The notes under the pieces were generated by a model. That model searched no databases. It had not been told where the DNA came from and saw nothing but the letters and a program-made list of their open reading frames with translations. From contig JAPKMT010000036.1 of NCBI GenBank assembly GCA_026645735.1, positions 1-32,660 on the forward strand: a stretch of DNA of 32,660 nucleotides, given 5' to 3'. The position numbers and the translations under genes are program-made. Each line of letters opens with the position of its first letter. Within the stretch, counting starts at the first letter, position 1. Below, one piece after another: positions 16,114-24,499 of the stretch. Source of the DNA: Flexilinea sp. (GTDB lineage: Bacteria; Chloroflexota; Anaerolineae; Anaerolineales; Anaerolineaceae).

Positions 16114-16798
16114 ATCGCTGCACCAGATCCGAACTTGTATCAATCCTGAATGCGGATTGCGTTTTTCAATCGCTCCCAATCATCATGCTTCAATCGAATC
16201 GAGAGTTGGACACGAGGCGGAGCCATCAGTGCGCTGTCCAAAATGCGGCAGTGATACCCGACTTGAGTTGGAACCTTATCAATCCTATGTCATTGAAGAC
16301 AAAGCTGTTATGGAAAGGGGTCCAAAGGTTGCAGCCGTGCTGGACAACATCCGCAGCGCCCTCAATGTCGGAGCGATGATCCGCACTGCGGATGGAGCCG
16401 GAATCAATCCTCTGTATTTATGCGGTATCACACCACTCCCGGAAAAACAGTCAAAAGTATCAAAGACTTCATTGGGTGCAGAAAATTCAGTTAGCTGGGA
16501 ACACTATTGGAATATTCTGGAGGTTGTGCAGCAGTTAAAACGAAATGGTTATCAACTTTGGGCGTTGGAAGGCGGGAAAACGGCTGTTAACCTGTTTCGA
16601 AATATTCACGCGATCGATTGCGATCAACCGATCGCACTGATTGTCGGCAACGAAGTCAATGGAATCGATCCGGCTGTGGTAAACCTTTGTGATTATTGCG
16701 TCTTCATTCCAATGACAGGAGTTAAAGAATCGTTGAATGTCGCCACCGCGTTCGGAATTGCTGCATATTTGCTGCGTTTTGGAAAAAGCATAGCCTGA
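16106..16798 (+). CDS. SpoU/TrmH-family RNA 2'-O-methyltransferase with N-terminal zinc ribbon
   Basis: A 230-residue SPOUT-class enzyme that should methylate ribose 2'-OH in tRNA or rRNA using S-adenosylmethionine bound in a C-terminal knot. The three SpoU motifs are present: NIRSALNVGAMIRTADG, IVGNEVNGID and IPMTGVKESLNVATAFGIA. Before the catalytic domain lie Cys11, Cys16, Cys44 and Cys47 (CINPEC and CPKC), which form a predicted zinc ribbon likely to contact RNA or the ribosome. The start ATG lies inside the end of the nitroreductase gene with an 8-base overlap. Which nucleotide it modifies is not deducible. Confidence 0.85.
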   Translation: MSESLHQIRTCINPECGLRFSIAPNHHASIESRVGHEAEPSVRCPKCGSDTRLELEPYQSYVIEDKAVMERGPKVAAVLDNIRSALNVGAMIRTADGAGINPLYLCGITPLPEKQSKVSKTSLGAENSVSWEHYWNILEVVQQLKRNGYQLWALEGGKTAVNLFRNIHAIDCDQPIALIVGNEVNGIDPAVVNLCDYCVFIPMTGVKESLNVATAFGIAAYLLRFGKSIA

Positions 16799-16888
16799 AT
16801 CAAACAGGGATCTTTCAACATACAAGCGCCAGAAACCAATTTGAAGATTTATTATGCAACGGGAAACCGATATGATGATGAATAAACC

Positions 16889-19468
16889 ATGAACGAAGAA
16901 TCAACACCTATCCGTCAACAATACCTCGAAATTAAAAAAAATTATCCGGACACCATTCTTTTTTTTCGTCTTGGAGATTTTTATGAAACATTTGATGAGG
17001 ATGCAAAAACCACATCCCGTGAACTGGATTTGGTATTAACTTCCAGAAATGTCGCCAAAGGTGTACGGGTTCCAATGGCAGGCATTCCGTATCATGCGGT
17101 CGAAAACTATTTATCCCGATTAATCGATAAAGGATACCATGTCGCGATATGCGAACAAACCGGCGAACAACCTTCCAAAGGTCTTTTTAATCGCGAAGTA
17201 GTGCGTATTGTCACACCAGGAACACTGATCGAACCCGGATTGCTCAAGAATGATACCAACAATTATTTATTCGCAGCGATTGTTGAAGGAGAAAAAATCG
17301 GTATTTCCTACGCGGATATCACAACTGGCGAATTTGCCGTCACCCAGATTCATAGCACGAATGCTCAATCGGAATTGGTCGCAGAAATAGTCAGGCTGCA
17401 CCCTGCTGAAATACTGCTGCCGGAACATTTCACATTGGAAGAAAATGGGAATCTGCACATCACTAAACAACCGAATTCGGCGTTTGAACCGAGTCGCTGC
17501 TATGAGCTTCTGAAAGAACATTTTCAGGTAAATACGCTGGATAGTTTTGGCATACCTGAAAATAGTGTTGAAATCCGTGCTGCCGGATGCATTCTCCAAT
17601 ATCTTCAGAAAAACCAGCCCTCCAGCTTAAAATTGCTCAATGCCATTTCTGTTTATTCGATCGATGAGTTTATGGTTCTTGATTCATCTACACGCAGAAA
17701 TCTTGAATTGGTTGAAACACTCCGCTCGAATGATACCAAAGGTTCGCTGCTCGGAATCATGGACTTTACAGTCACGTCAATGGGCAAGAGACTGATGCGA
17801 CAATGGGTTAGCAAACCGCTGATCCAGAAAAAAGCAATTCAAAAACGGCAGGATGCCATTGAAATTTTGATTCAAAATGGTATGAAGCGCGCAGAACTGC
17901 GGCACTTATTGAAAGAACTGAACGACATCGAAAGGCTGATAAACCGTGTCAGCGGAAGTATGGCTCAGCCCAGGGATCTGACAGCATTGCGCAGTTCCAT
18001 TGAAATTTTGCCTGGTATTATCCAGATAATCGAACCAATACAAAACGTGTTATTACCAACCGATTATCGAATTTTACCATTAACGGAGGTACTTGCAATC
18101 TTACAGGCAGCCATCGCGGAGGATCCGCCGGCAACATTGATGAACACAGGAATCATTCGGAGCGGTTATTCTACTGAATTAGATCAGGTACATTATGAAT
18201 CCCGTCATGCACGTGATTGGATGGCGAATCTCGAAACTGTTGAAAAAGAGCGAACCGGAATCAAGACATTAAAGGTCAGCTACAACAAAGTCTTCGGGTA
18301 TTACATAGAAATTTCACGTGGCAATGCAGACCAGGCACCTCCGGAATATATCCGAAAACAAACATTAGTTAACGCCGAACGATTCATTACGCCTGAGATG
18401 AAAGAATATGAAACGCTGGTTTTGAATGCAGAGGATCGCATTCATGAAATTGAGAACCGCTTATTCTTTCAAATTTGTTCTGAAATCGATCAATTCGCGG
18501 CAGAAATCCTCCTCACTGCCCGCAGTCTTGCCATGCTGGATGTTCTATTATCGATGGCCGAAATCGCTGCAGTGAACGGCTATGTGCGTCCGGAAATTTC
18601 TGAGGATCAGATCATTGATATTGTCGGAGGGCGTCATCCGGTCGTTGAACAGACATTGGAAAAAGGGAAAAGCTTTGTCCCTAATGATATTCGCTTGGAA
18701 AACGGAGAAATCATCCGTATTGTGACTGGTCCCAATATGAGCGGAAAAAGTACCTTCTTACGGCAGGCTGCAATCATTGTGTTGATGTCTCAGATGGGTT
18801 CCTTCGTGCCTGCTGAAAAAGCCAGAATCGGGCTTGTCGACCGGATTTTCACCCGGATCGGCGCTCAGGATGAAATTCATGCCGGATTATCCACTTTTAT
18901 GGTCGAAATGGTGGAGACAGCAAACATACTCCATAATGCCACCTCAAAAAGTCTTCTCATACTGGATGAGATTGGACGGGGAACCAGTACTTATGATGGT
19001 CTTTCGATTGCCTGGGCAGTCATAGAATATATCCATAATGCACCCCGTCTGCGTGCCAGAACAATTTTTGCCACTCATTTTCATGAACTGACAAAGCTGA
19101 GCGAATCCCTGCCCGGAATTCGAAACTATAATGTGGCTGTCTCTGAGAAAAACGGTGAAGTTGTTTTTCTACATAAAATTATCCCGGGAGCAGCAGACCG
19201 TTCCTACGGGATTCATGTGGGTCAAATTGCCGGTCTGCCGAAACCTGTGATCTCCCGGGCCAATGAAATCCTGACTAAATTAGAAACCGAATCCAAAAAT
19301 GGCAGTAAAAGCGAAAACATCCCTATATCACAGCTTACATTGTTTCCGGAAACAAATCCGCTGTTGGAATCATTACAGAAGTTGGATATCAACAGCATCT
19401 CTCCCATTGAAGCCATCAATATTCTGTATGAATGGAAAAAACGTTTCCTAAATAGCGAAAATAAATAA
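16889..19468 (+). CDS. mutS: DNA mismatch repair protein MutS
   Basis: An 859-residue MutS1 protein, which recognises base mismatches and short loops and starts mismatch repair. The mismatch-reading motif F31-Y32-E33 (FFRLGDFYETF) is present in the N-terminal domain. The ABC-type ATPase has Walker A TGPNMSGKST (613-622), then Walker B LLILDEIGRGTSTYDG and the late THFHEL motif. Length and domain order equal those of bacterial MutS1, so it is not the MutS2 type. The start is fixed by an in-frame stop six bases upstream; the ribosome binding site is weak. No mutL neighbour appears. A repeat-type inverted sequence lies 7 bases after the stop. Confidence 0.97.
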   Translation: MNEESTPIRQQYLEIKKNYPDTILFFRLGDFYETFDEDAKTTSRELDLVLTSRNVAKGVRVPMAGIPYHAVENYLSRLIDKGYHVAICEQTGEQPSKGLFNREVVRIVTPGTLIEPGLLKNDTNNYLFAAIVEGEKIGISYADITTGEFAVTQIHSTNAQSELVAEIVRLHPAEILLPEHFTLEENGNLHITKQPNSAFEPSRCYELLKEHFQVNTLDSFGIPENSVEIRAAGCILQYLQKNQPSSLKLLNAISVYSIDEFMVLDSSTRRNLELVETLRSNDTKGSLLGIMDFTVTSMGKRLMRQWVSKPLIQKKAIQKRQDAIEILIQNGMKRAELRHLLKELNDIERLINRVSGSMAQPRDLTALRSSIEILPGIIQIIEPIQNVLLPTDYRILPLTEVLAILQAAIAEDPPATLMNTGIIRSGYSTELDQVHYESRHARDWMANLETVEKERTGIKTLKVSYNKVFGYYIEISRGNADQAPPEYIRKQTLVNAERFITPEMKEYETLVLNAEDRIHEIENRLFFQICSEIDQFAAEILLTARSLAMLDVLLSMAEIAAVNGYVRPEISEDQIIDIVGGRHPVVEQTLEKGKSFVPNDIRLENGEIIRIVTGPNMSGKSTFLRQAAIIVLMSQMGSFVPAEKARIGLVDRIFTRIGAQDEIHAGLSTFMVEMVETANILHNATSKSLLILDEIGRGTSTYDGLSIAWAVIEYIHNAPRLRARTIFATHFHELTKLSESLPGIRNYNVAVSEKNGEVVFLHKIIPGAADRSYGIHVGQIAGLPKPVISRANEILTKLETESKNGSKSENIPISQLTLFPETNPLLESLQKLDINSISPIEAINILYEWKKRFLNSENK

Positions 19469-19474
19469 TTATTC

Positions 19475-19511
19475 CCATATTTCAAATCGCAGGCAGCAAT
19501 TCGAAATATGG
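19475..19511. repeat. Dispersed repeat ends as a compact palindrome, copy G
   Basis: CCATATTTCAAATCGC and GCAATTCGAAATATGG pair at 14 of 16 positions around a 5-base loop. They are the two terminal sequences of the family without its centre. The palindrome stands directly between mutS and the DUF2284 gene and may weaken readthrough. Confidence 0.65.
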
Positions 19512-19552
19512 ACTAATTTTTCGGATGAAGAAAGAAAAAGGGGCAATCATTA

Positions 19553-20095
19553 ATGGATTACAATACAGAAGCGTTCATTCAGGAAGCCATCGACGAAGGT
19601 TTTTCACAGGCAGGTCCATTAAACACGAAAGCATTAGTATTCATGCCTGAAGTTCGTGATATGTGCCGGGCTGATCGCTGCCGCAGCTACAATAAAAATT
19701 GGCGGTGTCCTCCGGCTTGCGGAAGTATAGAAGATGCAGCAAAAAGCGTTGCAGCGTATTCTTATGGAATCATCGTTCAATCGATCGGGAAACTGGAAGA
19801 TAAATTTGATTATGAAACCATGCAGGCAACGGGCGAATATCATAAGACATTATTTGCTTCATTCATTGAAAAATTGAAAGTGCGTTATCCCGATATTCTT
19901 CCGATGGGAGCAGGTACCTGCACCCTCTGTAAAAAATGCACCTACCCGGATGAACCATGCAGATTCCCGGAACAATCGATTTCATCCATGGAAGCGTACG
20001 GATTGTGGGTCAGCAAAGTCTGCGAGCTTTCCGGTATCCCATATAACAATGGTAATTTGACTATCACATACACAAGCTGTTTTTTATTAAAATAA
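19553..20095 (+). CDS. DUF2284 cysteine-rich metal-binding protein
   Basis: A 180-residue soluble protein of the DUF2284 family, annotated as predicted metal-binding; its function is unknown. Ten cysteines are spread in two clusters: Cys38, 43, 52 and 56 (MCRADRC, RCPPAC) and Cys123, 126, 129 and 136 (CTLCKKCTYPDEPC), plus Cys157 and Cys176. The second cluster, C-x2-C-x2-C, resembles an iron-sulfur ligand set, which is inference. The family is common in anaerobes. ATG is preceded by AAAGGGG. It follows mutS in the same direction but has no obvious link to repair. A strong hairpin follows. Confidence 0.8.
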   Translation: MDYNTEAFIQEAIDEGFSQAGPLNTKALVFMPEVRDMCRADRCRSYNKNWRCPPACGSIEDAAKSVAAYSYGIIVQSIGKLEDKFDYETMQATGEYHKTLFASFIEKLKVRYPDILPMGAGTCTLCKKCTYPDEPCRFPEQSISSMEAYGLWVSKVCELSGIPYNNGNLTITYTSCFLLK

Positions 20096-20142
20096 ACAGG
20101 TCAGAGTATCACTTGACAAAGGATATTCTGACCCGTTTATTT
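20091..20142. terminator. Bidirectional terminator hairpin
   Basis: AATAAACAGGTCAGAGTATC pairs with GGATATTCTGACCCGTTTATT across about 10 loop bases, with T-rich flanks on both strands. It starts at the DUF2284 stop codon. It serves the rightward unit and could also catch readthrough from the leftward aldolase gene. Confidence 0.7.
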
Positions 20143-20163
20143 TAATAATCATTTAGGCCTTTA

Positions 20164-20283
20164 GCAATTCGAAATATAGATATGCTTTTCAAATATAGAG
20201 TGAAAATATGTAGTTGTGGTGTTTTTGCGCTTCGTGCAAAAACACCACAACTACTATTATTTTTTTTCATAATTCAAATCGCT
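20164..20283. repeat. Dispersed palindromic repeat, complete copy H with 19-bp hairpin
   Basis: Left end GCAATTCGAAATATAG and right end AATTCAAATCGC. A perfect 19-bp stem (20210-20228 with 20236-20254) is continued by a G-T and a C-G pair and closed by a TTC loop like that of copy C. The right-hand end lies within the aldolase gene: the stop codon and last eight codons (SDLNYEKK) are repeat sequence. Confidence 0.75.
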
Positions 20284-21135
20284 ATATGCCCTTCCATCCG
20301 AACCGCAAACCAAGATCCTCTCCTTAACAAATTCCTTGACTGCATCCCGTCCTGCAGCGCAATACTTTTTCGGATCAATGACTCCCGGATCGATGAGAAT
20401 TTTTCTGCAGGCATCCGTGAAATGCGCACGCAATTCTGTCGCAAAATTGACTTTGCAGATTCCTAAAGATATGGACTGACGAACTGCTTCATCGGGAACT
20501 CCGGAAGCTCCATGCAGCACCATCGGAATCGAAACGACCTCCAAAATCTGAGCAAGGCGGTCAAAATCCAGCTTTGGAATGCCCTTATAGAATCCATGAG
20601 CAGTGCCAATCGCCACTGCCAGGCTGCTGATACCGGTGCGCTCGACAAATTCCTTTGCCAGATCAGGATTGGTATAAAGCGCATCCTTATCCTTCACTTC
20701 ATGGGTATCTTCTTTTCCACCAACTGTACCGAGTTCTGCTTCCACCGGAATGGAACAACAATCCGCAACCTCAACCACTTTTTTGGTGACCTGAATGTTT
20801 TCCTCAAAAGATAATTTTGATCCGTCAATCATGACAGAGGTATACCCGGCCTGAATTACCTGACAACATTGATCAAAGGACGATCCATGATCTAAATGCA
20901 TCGCAACAGGAATTTTCGAGGAGTCTGCCAACGAACGGACCATAGAGAAAAATAACGATGGCGAAGCATATTTTAAGGTGGAAGGAGTAGTCTGAATAAT
21001 CAGCGGGGCACATGTTTCCTCCCCTGCCTGAATAACTGCCTGTGCCATTTCCATATTTTCGATATTAAACGCACCCACTGCATAATGACCTCTTTGGGCG
21101 TCCAGCAGCAGGTTTTTTGTTGTAACAATCGGCAT
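20257..21135 (-). CDS. Class II bisphosphate aldolase, GatY/KbaY type
   Basis: A 292-residue zinc aldolase cleaving tagatose- or fructose-1,6-bisphosphate into dihydroxyacetone phosphate and glyceraldehyde-3-phosphate. Catalytic Asp82 and zinc ligands His83, His180 and His208 (HLDHGSS, GTAHG, VLHGASG) fall at the same numbers as in E. coli tagatose-bisphosphate aldolase. This supports both the family and the chosen start, which has GAGGT upstream; an ATG 11 codons earlier has no such site. KCNF-type motif CKVNFATELR is also present. It is the last gene of the sugar operon, 131 bases after the PfkB kinase gene. Fructose- and tagatose-bisphosphate activities cannot be separated by sequence alone. 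The extreme C-terminus is encoded by repeat copy H. Confidence 0.88.
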   Translation of the reverse strand: MPIVTTKNLLLDAQRGHYAVGAFNIENMEMAQAVIQAGEETCAPLIIQTTPSTLKYASPSLFFSMVRSLADSSKIPVAMHLDHGSSFDQCCQVIQAGYTSVMIDGSKLSFEENIQVTKKVVEVADCCSIPVEAELGTVGGKEDTHEVKDKDALYTNPDLAKEFVERTGISSLAVAIGTAHGFYKGIPKLDFDRLAQILEVVSIPMVLHGASGVPDEAVRQSISLGICKVNFATELRAHFTDACRKILIDPGVIDPKKYCAAGRDAVKEFVKERILVCGSDGRAYSDLNYEKK

Positions 21136-21266
21136 AATTGACCTCAGTTTGATAACAGAATCAGTCATTCTGCGGTTTGAGTGCTCCGCTCATTAAAGAC
21201 ATAATAAACTCTGGCGGAAGCTCATCTATAAAACAGAATCACTGTAAAACTTATTTCCAAATTCTT

Positions 21267-22205
21267 TTACTGTTCTAATAATTTTTGAATTTTCACTTCT
21301 TTCAGTAAATTCTTTAGATCTTCTTCCAGGAATGAACCGGTCTCTGCCGTGAGTGCATTGGCTGCGGAAATTGCCACAGCAAAGCGCAAAGATTCTTCCG
21401 CATCATATCCTCGTTGAAATCCGCAGGCAAATCCGGCAACCATACTATCACCACATCCTACTGAATTGACAATATTTAATTGCGGCGGTTTTCCGGAAAA
21501 AATCCCTTCCGAACAGATCAGCAGCGCGCCCTCTTCTCCTAAAGAGATCACCACATATTCAATACCTCTCGTGTGTAACTGACGCCCTTTATGAATCAGA
21601 TTATCTGGTTTACTATTTTCACCGCCAAAAAGCTGCCGGATTTCATCTGAATTCGGTTTGATCATGGTTGGGATTGCACCGATTCCTGCTGCCAGTGCAG
21701 CACCGCTGGAGTCCAGAATGACTTTTTTTCCTTGTTCCTTTGCCAGAATTATTAGATTGGCATAAAAATCAGGTTTCACTCCTTTTGGCATGCTGCCAGA
21801 AATTGTCACGACATCAGCATAAGGCAGTTGTGTCTTGAAATCTCTGAGAAAGCGATCCAAATCATCTTTTGTTACCGGTTCCCCTGGTTCAAGGACTTCT
21901 GTACTCTGATTGGTGGCAAGATCATGGATGTTGATACAGCTTCGTGTCTCACCACACACGCATGTAAAAGCACAGTTAAGGTTGGCAACATCGATCAGAC
22001 TTTTAAAATAATTTCCGCAATGCCCTCCCAGGAATCCCATTGCGGTAACTTTCTCTCCTGCGGATGCTGCCACACGCGATACATTCATTCCTTTACCGCC
22101 CGCCGTATTGTTGACCATTCTCGCGCGCATAACCTGGTGCGGCAACAGTTCATCAACCACATAATACTTGTCAATCGAGGGATTTAGCGTAACAGTGATT
22201 ATCAT
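21267..22205 (-). CDS. PfkB-family 1-phosphofructokinase / tagatose-6-phosphate kinase
   Basis: A 312-residue PfkB sugar kinase of the FruK/LacC branch, which adds the second phosphate to fructose-1-phosphate or tagatose-6-phosphate. Signatures are ITVTLNPSID at the N-terminus, NTAGGKGMNVSRV (33-45), ISGSMPKG (135-142), KPNSDE (183-188) and the catalytic-base motif NSVGCGDS with Asp253. The start chosen gives the standard N-terminus and lies 16 bases after the aldo/keto reductase stop; a frame extended 23 codons upstream would overlap that gene. Its product is the substrate expected by the bisphosphate aldolase encoded next. This makes a two-step exit to triose phosphates. Confidence 0.88.
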   Translation of the reverse strand: MIITVTLNPSIDKYYVVDELLPHQVMRARMVNNTAGGKGMNVSRVAASAGEKVTAMGFLGGHCGNYFKSLIDVANLNCAFTCVCGETRSCINIHDLATNQSTEVLEPGEPVTKDDLDRFLRDFKTQLPYADVVTISGSMPKGVKPDFYANLIILAKEQGKKVILDSSGAALAAGIGAIPTMIKPNSDEIRQLFGGENSKPDNLIHKGRQLHTRGIEYVVISLGEEGALLICSEGIFSGKPPQLNIVNSVGCGDSMVAGFACGFQRGYDAEESLRFAVAISAANALTAETGSFLEEDLKNLLKEVKIQKLLEQ

Positions 22206-22221
22206 AAGAACAATACACCAA

Positions 22222-23235
22222 TCACTTTGTAATCGTACCATCAAGGTCCCACAGATCTTCCCAGCCTTTTGCACCCTCCCAAAGAAAAACTTGTCCTTTA
22301 ATCAAGCGACAGTTTTTATCTGCATTCCGAATTGTTTCCATCTCCGATTCTGTGAGGGGATCTTCCATCGTGCATCGCAGATTACTGACATACTCATTTT
22401 CATGGATCGAAAAAGGAATCGGCACCTGTCCCCGCTGAACCGCCCATTTCAGGCAAACGACTGCAGGGTGTACACCGTGAACCTTTGCAATTTCCACGAT
22501 TTCAGGCATTTGGATATCCACCACATCATCCGGAGTCTTGTCGCGATCCGGCCGGGTCGGAGATCCAATCGGACAAAATCCAATAGGCAGAATTCCTTTG
22601 TCAACAATATACTGAAAAAGTTCAGGTTGCTGAAAGCTCGGATGAAGTTCCATCTCTATGGCAGCCGGAGCAATACGACAAAGCGGTAGGACTGCTTCCA
22701 GTTTTGGAATCGTCATGCTGGACATCCCGATGTATTTTACCAATCCCATGTCAACGAGTCGTTCACATTGCCGCCAGGTATCCATAAATCGATCCACACT
22801 GAAAGGTTTTGAATCCGGATTCCTTGCATCGCCGCTGCATCCGGGTGCATGATAATTTGCAAAAGGCCAATGGACAAAGAACAAATCCACATAATCCAGT
22901 TGCAGATCTTTCAAACTCTTAGCACACGAAAGCAGTACATCACCCCTGCCATGCATATCGTTCCAGACTTTTGTCATGATGAAAAGATCTTCACGTTTGA
23001 CAGTCCCTTTATCAAACGCAGCCTTAAAAACAGCTCCAATTTTATCCTCATTTCCATACACTGCAGCACAGTCAAAAAGACGGTATCCTGCTTCAATCGC
23101 GCCGGCAACTGCAGCAGAAATTTGTTCCGGTGTAAATCGATCGGATCCGAAAGTTCCCATTCCGATACACGGGATTTTTGTTCCGTCAGAAAGAGTCCGC
23201 TGCGGGACTAAACTCGAATCAATCTTAGTTGTCAT
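22222..23235 (-). CDS. Aldo/keto reductase
   Basis: A 337-residue NAD(P)H-dependent (beta/alpha)8 reductase. The catalytic tetrad is complete: Asp55 and Tyr60 (FDCAAVYGNE), Lys89 (MTKVW) and His122 (FFVHWP). It is slightly longer than the ordinary 280-320-residue family. The ATG has GGAAGGATAG upstream. It lies 18 bases downstream of the zinc dehydrogenase gene and 16 bases upstream of the kinase gene, firmly inside the sugar operon. It may therefore interconvert an aldose and its polyol, with the zinc dehydrogenase making a ketose from that polyol. That order is inference. Confidence 0.88.
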   Translation of the reverse strand: MTTKIDSSLVPQRTLSDGTKIPCIGMGTFGSDRFTPEQISAAVAGAIEAGYRLFDCAAVYGNEDKIGAVFKAAFDKGTVKREDLFIMTKVWNDMHGRGDVLLSCAKSLKDLQLDYVDLFFVHWPFANYHAPGCSGDARNPDSKPFSVDRFMDTWRQCERLVDMGLVKYIGMSSMTIPKLEAVLPLCRIAPAAIEMELHPSFQQPELFQYIVDKGILPIGFCPIGSPTRPDRDKTPDDVVDIQMPEIVEIAKVHGVHPAVVCLKWAVQRGQVPIPFSIHENEYVSNLRCTMEDPLTESEMETIRNADKNCRLIKGQVFLWEGAKGWEDLWDLDGTITK

Positions 23236-23253
23236 TCTTCTATCCTTCCAATA

Positions 23254-24306
23254 CTAAAATTCATTAATAAGTAATATCCGACCATTTACAGCTCCAGGTT
23301 TTTTGTAGAGCATGAATGCTTCCTGTGCCTGACTCATCGGAAATCGTTCTCCAACGAGTCCCTCATCAAATTGAAGCTTCCCGGTAGCAAAATACTCTGC
23401 GGTCATTAGCCATTCCTTCCCCGGAAAAGGAGCGCTGTAACTCATCCACGAACCGGTCAGATAAAATTCTTTGCGGTTGAGTTTTTCCCATTCAGATGGA
23501 GAGAAGGAAAGATCACTATGCGGTGTGCCGATAAAACAAATCCTGGCTTTGTTCGATGCGAGTTCAAAAGACAGCTTCATCGTTGGAATGACACCGGCAG
23601 TTTCAAACACAAAATCGAATCCTTTGCCTTTTGTAAATTCTTGTACCGCATCCAACCATCCGGATTCATTCGTGTTGATCACTTCATCTGCCCCCAGACG
23701 TTTGGCCAATTCAAGCCGTTCCGGATTGATGTCAATAACTACTGTTGTTCTTGCCCCCAGTAATTTCGCCCATTGAAATGTAAATAGCCCAATAGTGCCA
23801 CCTCCTAAGATAGCGGTTATCCCTCCTCCTCGGAAATCATTCTGTAGTACACCATGAAGCGCTACCGTAGACGGCTCAAACATTGCTCCCTGTTCAAAAG
23901 AGATAGATTGATCAAAAACAACTGCATTTCGCTCAGGGATCACAATATAATCAGCATTACTGCCCTGTTCGCGGGAACCGATGAAACTATAATTCCGGCA
24001 TAAAGCAAAATTTCCTTTTTGACAAGCTTCACATTGCATACAGGGGAGTAATGGAACACCTGCAACACGATCACCGACTTTTACAGAAGATACTCCTTCA
24101 CCGGTTTCCACTACTTCTCCGGAGAATTCATGCCCCAAAACAATCGGATAAAAATGAGCTCCATTATGGAGAACACGCGGGACATCTGATCCGCATATAC
24201 CGGAAACTGCGACTTTCACTTTTACAGCGCCAGCTCGAACTTGCGGTTCTTCATAATCCAAATAACGCACATCTTCATTTGCAACCAATACTGCTGCTTT
24301 CATCAT
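23254..24306 (-). CDS. Zinc polyol dehydrogenase, galactitol-1-phosphate-dehydrogenase-like (MDR)
   Basis: About 350 residues, MDR superfamily. The zinc site has Cys38 (SGICGSD), His59 and Glu60 (LGHEFSGE). The structural zinc uses Cys89, Cys92, Cys95 and Cys103. The nucleotide motif LGGGTIGLF follows. The overall pattern resembles GatD (galactitol-1-phosphate 5-dehydrogenase) and related sugar-alcohol enzymes. Two adjacent ATG codons follow GGAAAAGAAG; the first is used here, and upstream GTG/ATG codons are possible but lack a site. It is homologous to the dehydrogenase encoded near 10.7 kb, but the two are clearly distinct sequences. Being next to an aldolase of GatY type, the galactitol/tagatose route is an attractive reading, not proven. 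Confidence 0.85.
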   Translation of the reverse strand: MMKAAVLVANEDVRYLDYEEPQVRAGAVKVKVAVSGICGSDVPRVLHNGAHFYPIVLGHEFSGEVVETGEGVSSVKVGDRVAGVPLLPCMQCEACQKGNFALCRNYSFIGSREQGSNADYIVIPERNAVVFDQSISFEQGAMFEPSTVALHGVLQNDFRGGGITAILGGGTIGLFTFQWAKLLGARTTVVIDINPERLELAKRLGADEVINTNESGWLDAVQEFTKGKGFDFVFETAGVIPTMKLSFELASNKARICFIGTPHSDLSFSPSEWEKLNRKEFYLTGSWMSYSAPFPGKEWLMTAEYFATGKLQFDEGLVGERFPMSQAQEAFMLYKKPGAVNGRILLINEF

Positions 24307-24388
24307 CTTCTTTTCCATTATCATAAGTAAACAATCCACGATTTGTATAAAATCTTTTGTTTCCCTTTTCTTTCTATTTGATCATAAC

Positions 24389-24418
24389 GATATAAAATGT
24401 TCTCGCTTGACTCGACAA
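24389..24418 (-). promoter_or_regulatory. Possible internal promoter within the sugar operon
   Basis: On the minus strand TTGTCG (24413-24418), an 18-base spacer and TATATC (24389-24394) precede the zinc dehydrogenase gene in the 193-base gap after the kinase gene. Each box matches consensus at four or five positions. The gap is the largest inside the operon, which makes a secondary promoter plausible. Confidence 0.3.
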
Positions 24419-24499
24419 GTTGATTGATTTTTCAAATTGCTATTTTGATCAGAAAAAACAATGAAACAAAATATTTTGATTTGTTCACATGGATCTAAA

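Noticed and set aside
22168-23257. Several 90-170-codon rightward frames opposite the aldo/keto reductase
   Set aside because: They mirror the codon pattern of the real gene on the other strand and have no start signals or protein motifs.
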